DNA from: Sulfurovum sp.
GTDB taxonomy: Bacteria > Campylobacterota > Campylobacteria > Campylobacterales > Sulfurovaceae
Assembly: GCA_004377245.1 (NCBI GenBank)
Contig: SOIK01000063.1
Location: 1-7,385, forward strand
DNA: 7,385 nt
Direction: 5' to 3'
Within the stretch, counting starts at the first letter, position 1. Each line of letters begins with the position of its first letter. Under the pieces are notes generated by a model. That model saw only the letters and a program-made list of their open reading frames with translations, had not been told where the DNA came from and did not search any database. Shown piece by piece: positions 5,590-7,385 of this stretch. The translations under genes were made by a program, and so were the position numbers.

Positions 5590-7385
5590 TTGGATGCTTT
5601 TCTCAATAAAGCTAAAGAAATACAGACGATAGAAGAGGCAAAAGCCCTTCTATGGGAACAGATCCCATCCCCTTTACCCACTACAACTAAAGCACTTGAA
5701 CTTGCACTGACCGCCCATGATGGGCAGAAACGTAAAAGTGGTGAACCTTACATTGTACATCCTATACTTGTAGCAGCTATTACTGCTGCTTTTTCCAATG
5801 ATGAGACAATGGTACAAGCTGCCTTGCTTCATGATGTTGTAGAAGATACCAGTTATAGCATTGAAGACCTGGAACGCGAGTTTGGTGATGATGTTGCCCA
5901 TATGGTTGAAGGTCTAACCAAAATTGTTGAGATAAGAGATGAAGAACTGGCTCCCTCAGGTTCAGATGAACGGCTTATTAACTCTGCGCTCAGTTTTCGT
6001 AAGATGCTTATAGCATCTATCAAAGATATTCGTGTATTGGTCATAAAACTTTGTGACAGACTGCACAATATGCTTACCCTGGATGCACTAACACCACAAA
6101 AACAAAGACGTATCGCAGAAGAAACTTTAGTGGTTTATGCACCTATCGCACATAGACTTGGTATTTCACGTTTGAAAAATCATTTAGAAGATTTGAGTTT
6201 TTATTATATCTATCCGGATGATTATAAAAAGATTGATGATTATATCAAGTCAAATGCACAAAATCTACAGTTTAAACTCAATGCCTTTATCCAAAAAGTG
6301 AGAGATACGATGGATAAAGATGGTTTTGACCAAGAGCAGTTTGAAATCATAGGAAGAGTGAAGCACTACTACTCCATTTACCTCAAGATGCATCGTAAGG
6401 GTGTGAGTATAGAAGAGGTGCTTGACCTGCTTGCTATTCGTATCATCGTGAAAGAACCTATAGAGTGTTATAGGGTTTTAGGTTTAATGCACTTAACATT
6501 TACACCACTTATCTCGCGTTTCAAGGACTATATAGCAGTACCTAAAGAGAATGGATATAAAACCATACATACTACACTGTTTAACGAAGAAGGCATTGTC
6601 GAAGCACAGATACGAACAGCTCAGATGCATAGACTTGCCGAGTATGGTGTTGCAGCACACTGGAAATATAAAGATGGTGGAGATAGTGTAAATTTAGGGT
6701 GGGTAGAGAGTTTACATTATCAAAGCGAATCTGTAGAAGAGTTTTATGAATTGGCTAAAAGTGATCTTTTTTCTGAAGATATCACGGTGTTTTCACCTAA
6801 AGGTGATTATTATACCCTGCCAAAAGGTTCAGTAGCACTTGATTTTGCGTATGCGATCCACTCTCAGGTTGGTGCTGCAGCAACAAGTGCACTGGTAAAT
6901 AAACAGAAATCATCACTTTTGACCATATTGAAAAATGGTGATATCGTTAAAATCTTAAAAGATGAAGCACCACATCTTCACTGCTCATGGTTAGATGCAG
7001 TAAAAACTTCCAAAGCACAAGATGGCATAAGAAGCCGTTGTCGTGCAAGGATAAAAGAGTCAGATACGCATAGTGCATATAATATTTTAGCAACACTTTT
7101 TGTACAAAAAAGTTCTGCTATGAAAGAATTGATAGAGATGGTAGAGTTGAAAGACTCAATACATAAATTACCTATGCAGCGTGACTATTATAAAGAGACC
7201 ATACATAAAGTCGCTGATTATATGGGGACCAAAGAGGTACGTTTTTGGGAACTTCTTAAAAAAGGGTATAAAAAGCCTCTGCTTAAAGAGATAGAACACT
7301 TTAAGTTCTTTACGAATAAGCCTTTAGATGGTGTAGAGTTTGATTACTGTTGTCATCCTAAAGTAGGTGATCAAATCGTTGCATT
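5590..7385 (+). CDS. spoT: Bifunctional (p)ppGpp synthetase/hydrolase, RelA/SpoT family (3' end missing)
   Basis: This is a long RSH enzyme that makes (p)ppGpp from ATP and GDP/GTP and hydrolyses it, governing the stringent response. About 598 codons are visible before the window ends; family members have about 700-740. The HD hydrolase domain is intact: YIVHP with His57, HDVVED (81-86) and CDRLHN (155-160) with Asp156. The synthetase domain is also intact: GRVKHYYSIYLKM (255-267), DLLAIRII (279-286), RFKDYIAVPKENGY (310-323) and EAQIRT (338-343). The RFKD motif is the R-x-K-D form typical of bifunctional enzymes, unlike the E-x-D-D of synthetase-only RelA. A TGS domain (about 397-457) and the cysteine-pair region YCCHPKVGD, near the window end, follow. 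The C-terminal ACT domain would lie beyond. The start is TTG 5590, in the same frame as rpoZ. It is probably the only long RSH of the organism (inference from the phylum). Confidence 0.95.
   Translation, partial: MDAFLNKAKEIQTIEEAKALLWEQIPSPLPTTTKALELALTAHDGQKRKSGEPYIVHPILVAAITAAFSNDETMVQAALLHDVVEDTSYSIEDLEREFGDDVAHMVEGLTKIVEIRDEELAPSGSDERLINSALSFRKMLIASIKDIRVLVIKLCDRLHNMLTLDALTPQKQRRIAEETLVVYAPIAHRLGISRLKNHLEDLSFYYIYPDDYKKIDDYIKSNAQNLQFKLNAFIQKVRDTMDKDGFDQEQFEIIGRVKHYYSIYLKMHRKGVSIEEVLDLLAIRIIVKEPIECYRVLGLMHLTFTPLISRFKDYIAVPKENGYKTIHTTLFNEEGIVEAQIRTAQMHRLAEYGVAAHWKYKDGGDSVNLGWVESLHYQSESVEEFYELAKSDLFSEDITVFSPKGDYYTLPKGSVALDFAYAIHSQVGAAATSALVNKQKSSLLTILKNGDIVKILKDEAPHLHCSWLDAVKTSKAQDGIRSRCRARIKESDTHSAYNILATLFVQKSSAMKELIEMVELKDSIHKLPMQRDYYKETIHKVADYMGTKEVRFWELLKKGYKKPLLKEIEHFKFFTNKPLDGVEFDYCCHPKVGDQIVA

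Noticed and set aside
5590..7385. Synthetase-only RelA
   Set aside because: The HD hydrolase residues are intact and the synthetase carries RFKD, the bifunctional signature.

Overview
The window reads as a stretch of core chromosome from a member of the Campylobacterota (the former Epsilonproteobacteria). The best guess is a free-living Sulfurovum/Sulfurimonas-type organism, but the genus cannot be fixed from this sequence alone. The evidence is low-GC DNA rich in AAA, GAA and AGA codons, a sigma70-type -10 box without a recognisable -35, an oversized TrmB, and gene order. From memory, that order matches Campylobacter jejuni Cj1279c to Cj1272c: flpA, trmB, ftsE, ftsX, envC-like, pyrH, rpoZ, spoT. 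All genes are on the + strand. I see no mobile element, CRISPR array, tRNA or rRNA, and no gene-free stretch over 300 bases.

Positions 1-4461 hold the first unit: the 3' end of a fibronectin type III protein (FlpA-like), trmB (tRNA m7G46 methyltransferase), ftsE, ftsX and an EnvC-like LytM-domain protein. From trmB to envC every junction overlaps (8, 14 and 4 bases), so translation is probably coupled. FtsE (ATPase), FtsX (membrane transmitter) and the EnvC-like protein (periplasmic coiled coil with a zinc-less LytM domain) form the known module that switches on peptidoglycan amidases at the division septum. A strong hairpin terminator begins on the envC stop codon.

Positions 4505-7385 hold a second unit with its own promoter: pyrH (UMP kinase), rpoZ (RNA polymerase omega) and spoT (bifunctional (p)ppGpp synthetase/hydrolase, cut by the window end after about 598 codons). 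The spoT gene uses a TTG start 6 bases after the rpoZ stop. The unit joins pyrimidine nucleotide supply, an RNA polymerase subunit and the enzyme for the alarmone that acts on RNA polymerase.

No new multi-gene system is evident. The points most worth checking are a GC-rich structured pyrH-rpoZ spacer with a perfect 14-base palindrome and mutually exclusive pairings; a near-copy of the published FlpA fibronectin-binding motif in the partial first gene; replaced catalytic residues in TrmB; complete loss of zinc ligands in the EnvC-like protein; and nine A7 tracts confined to that one gene.
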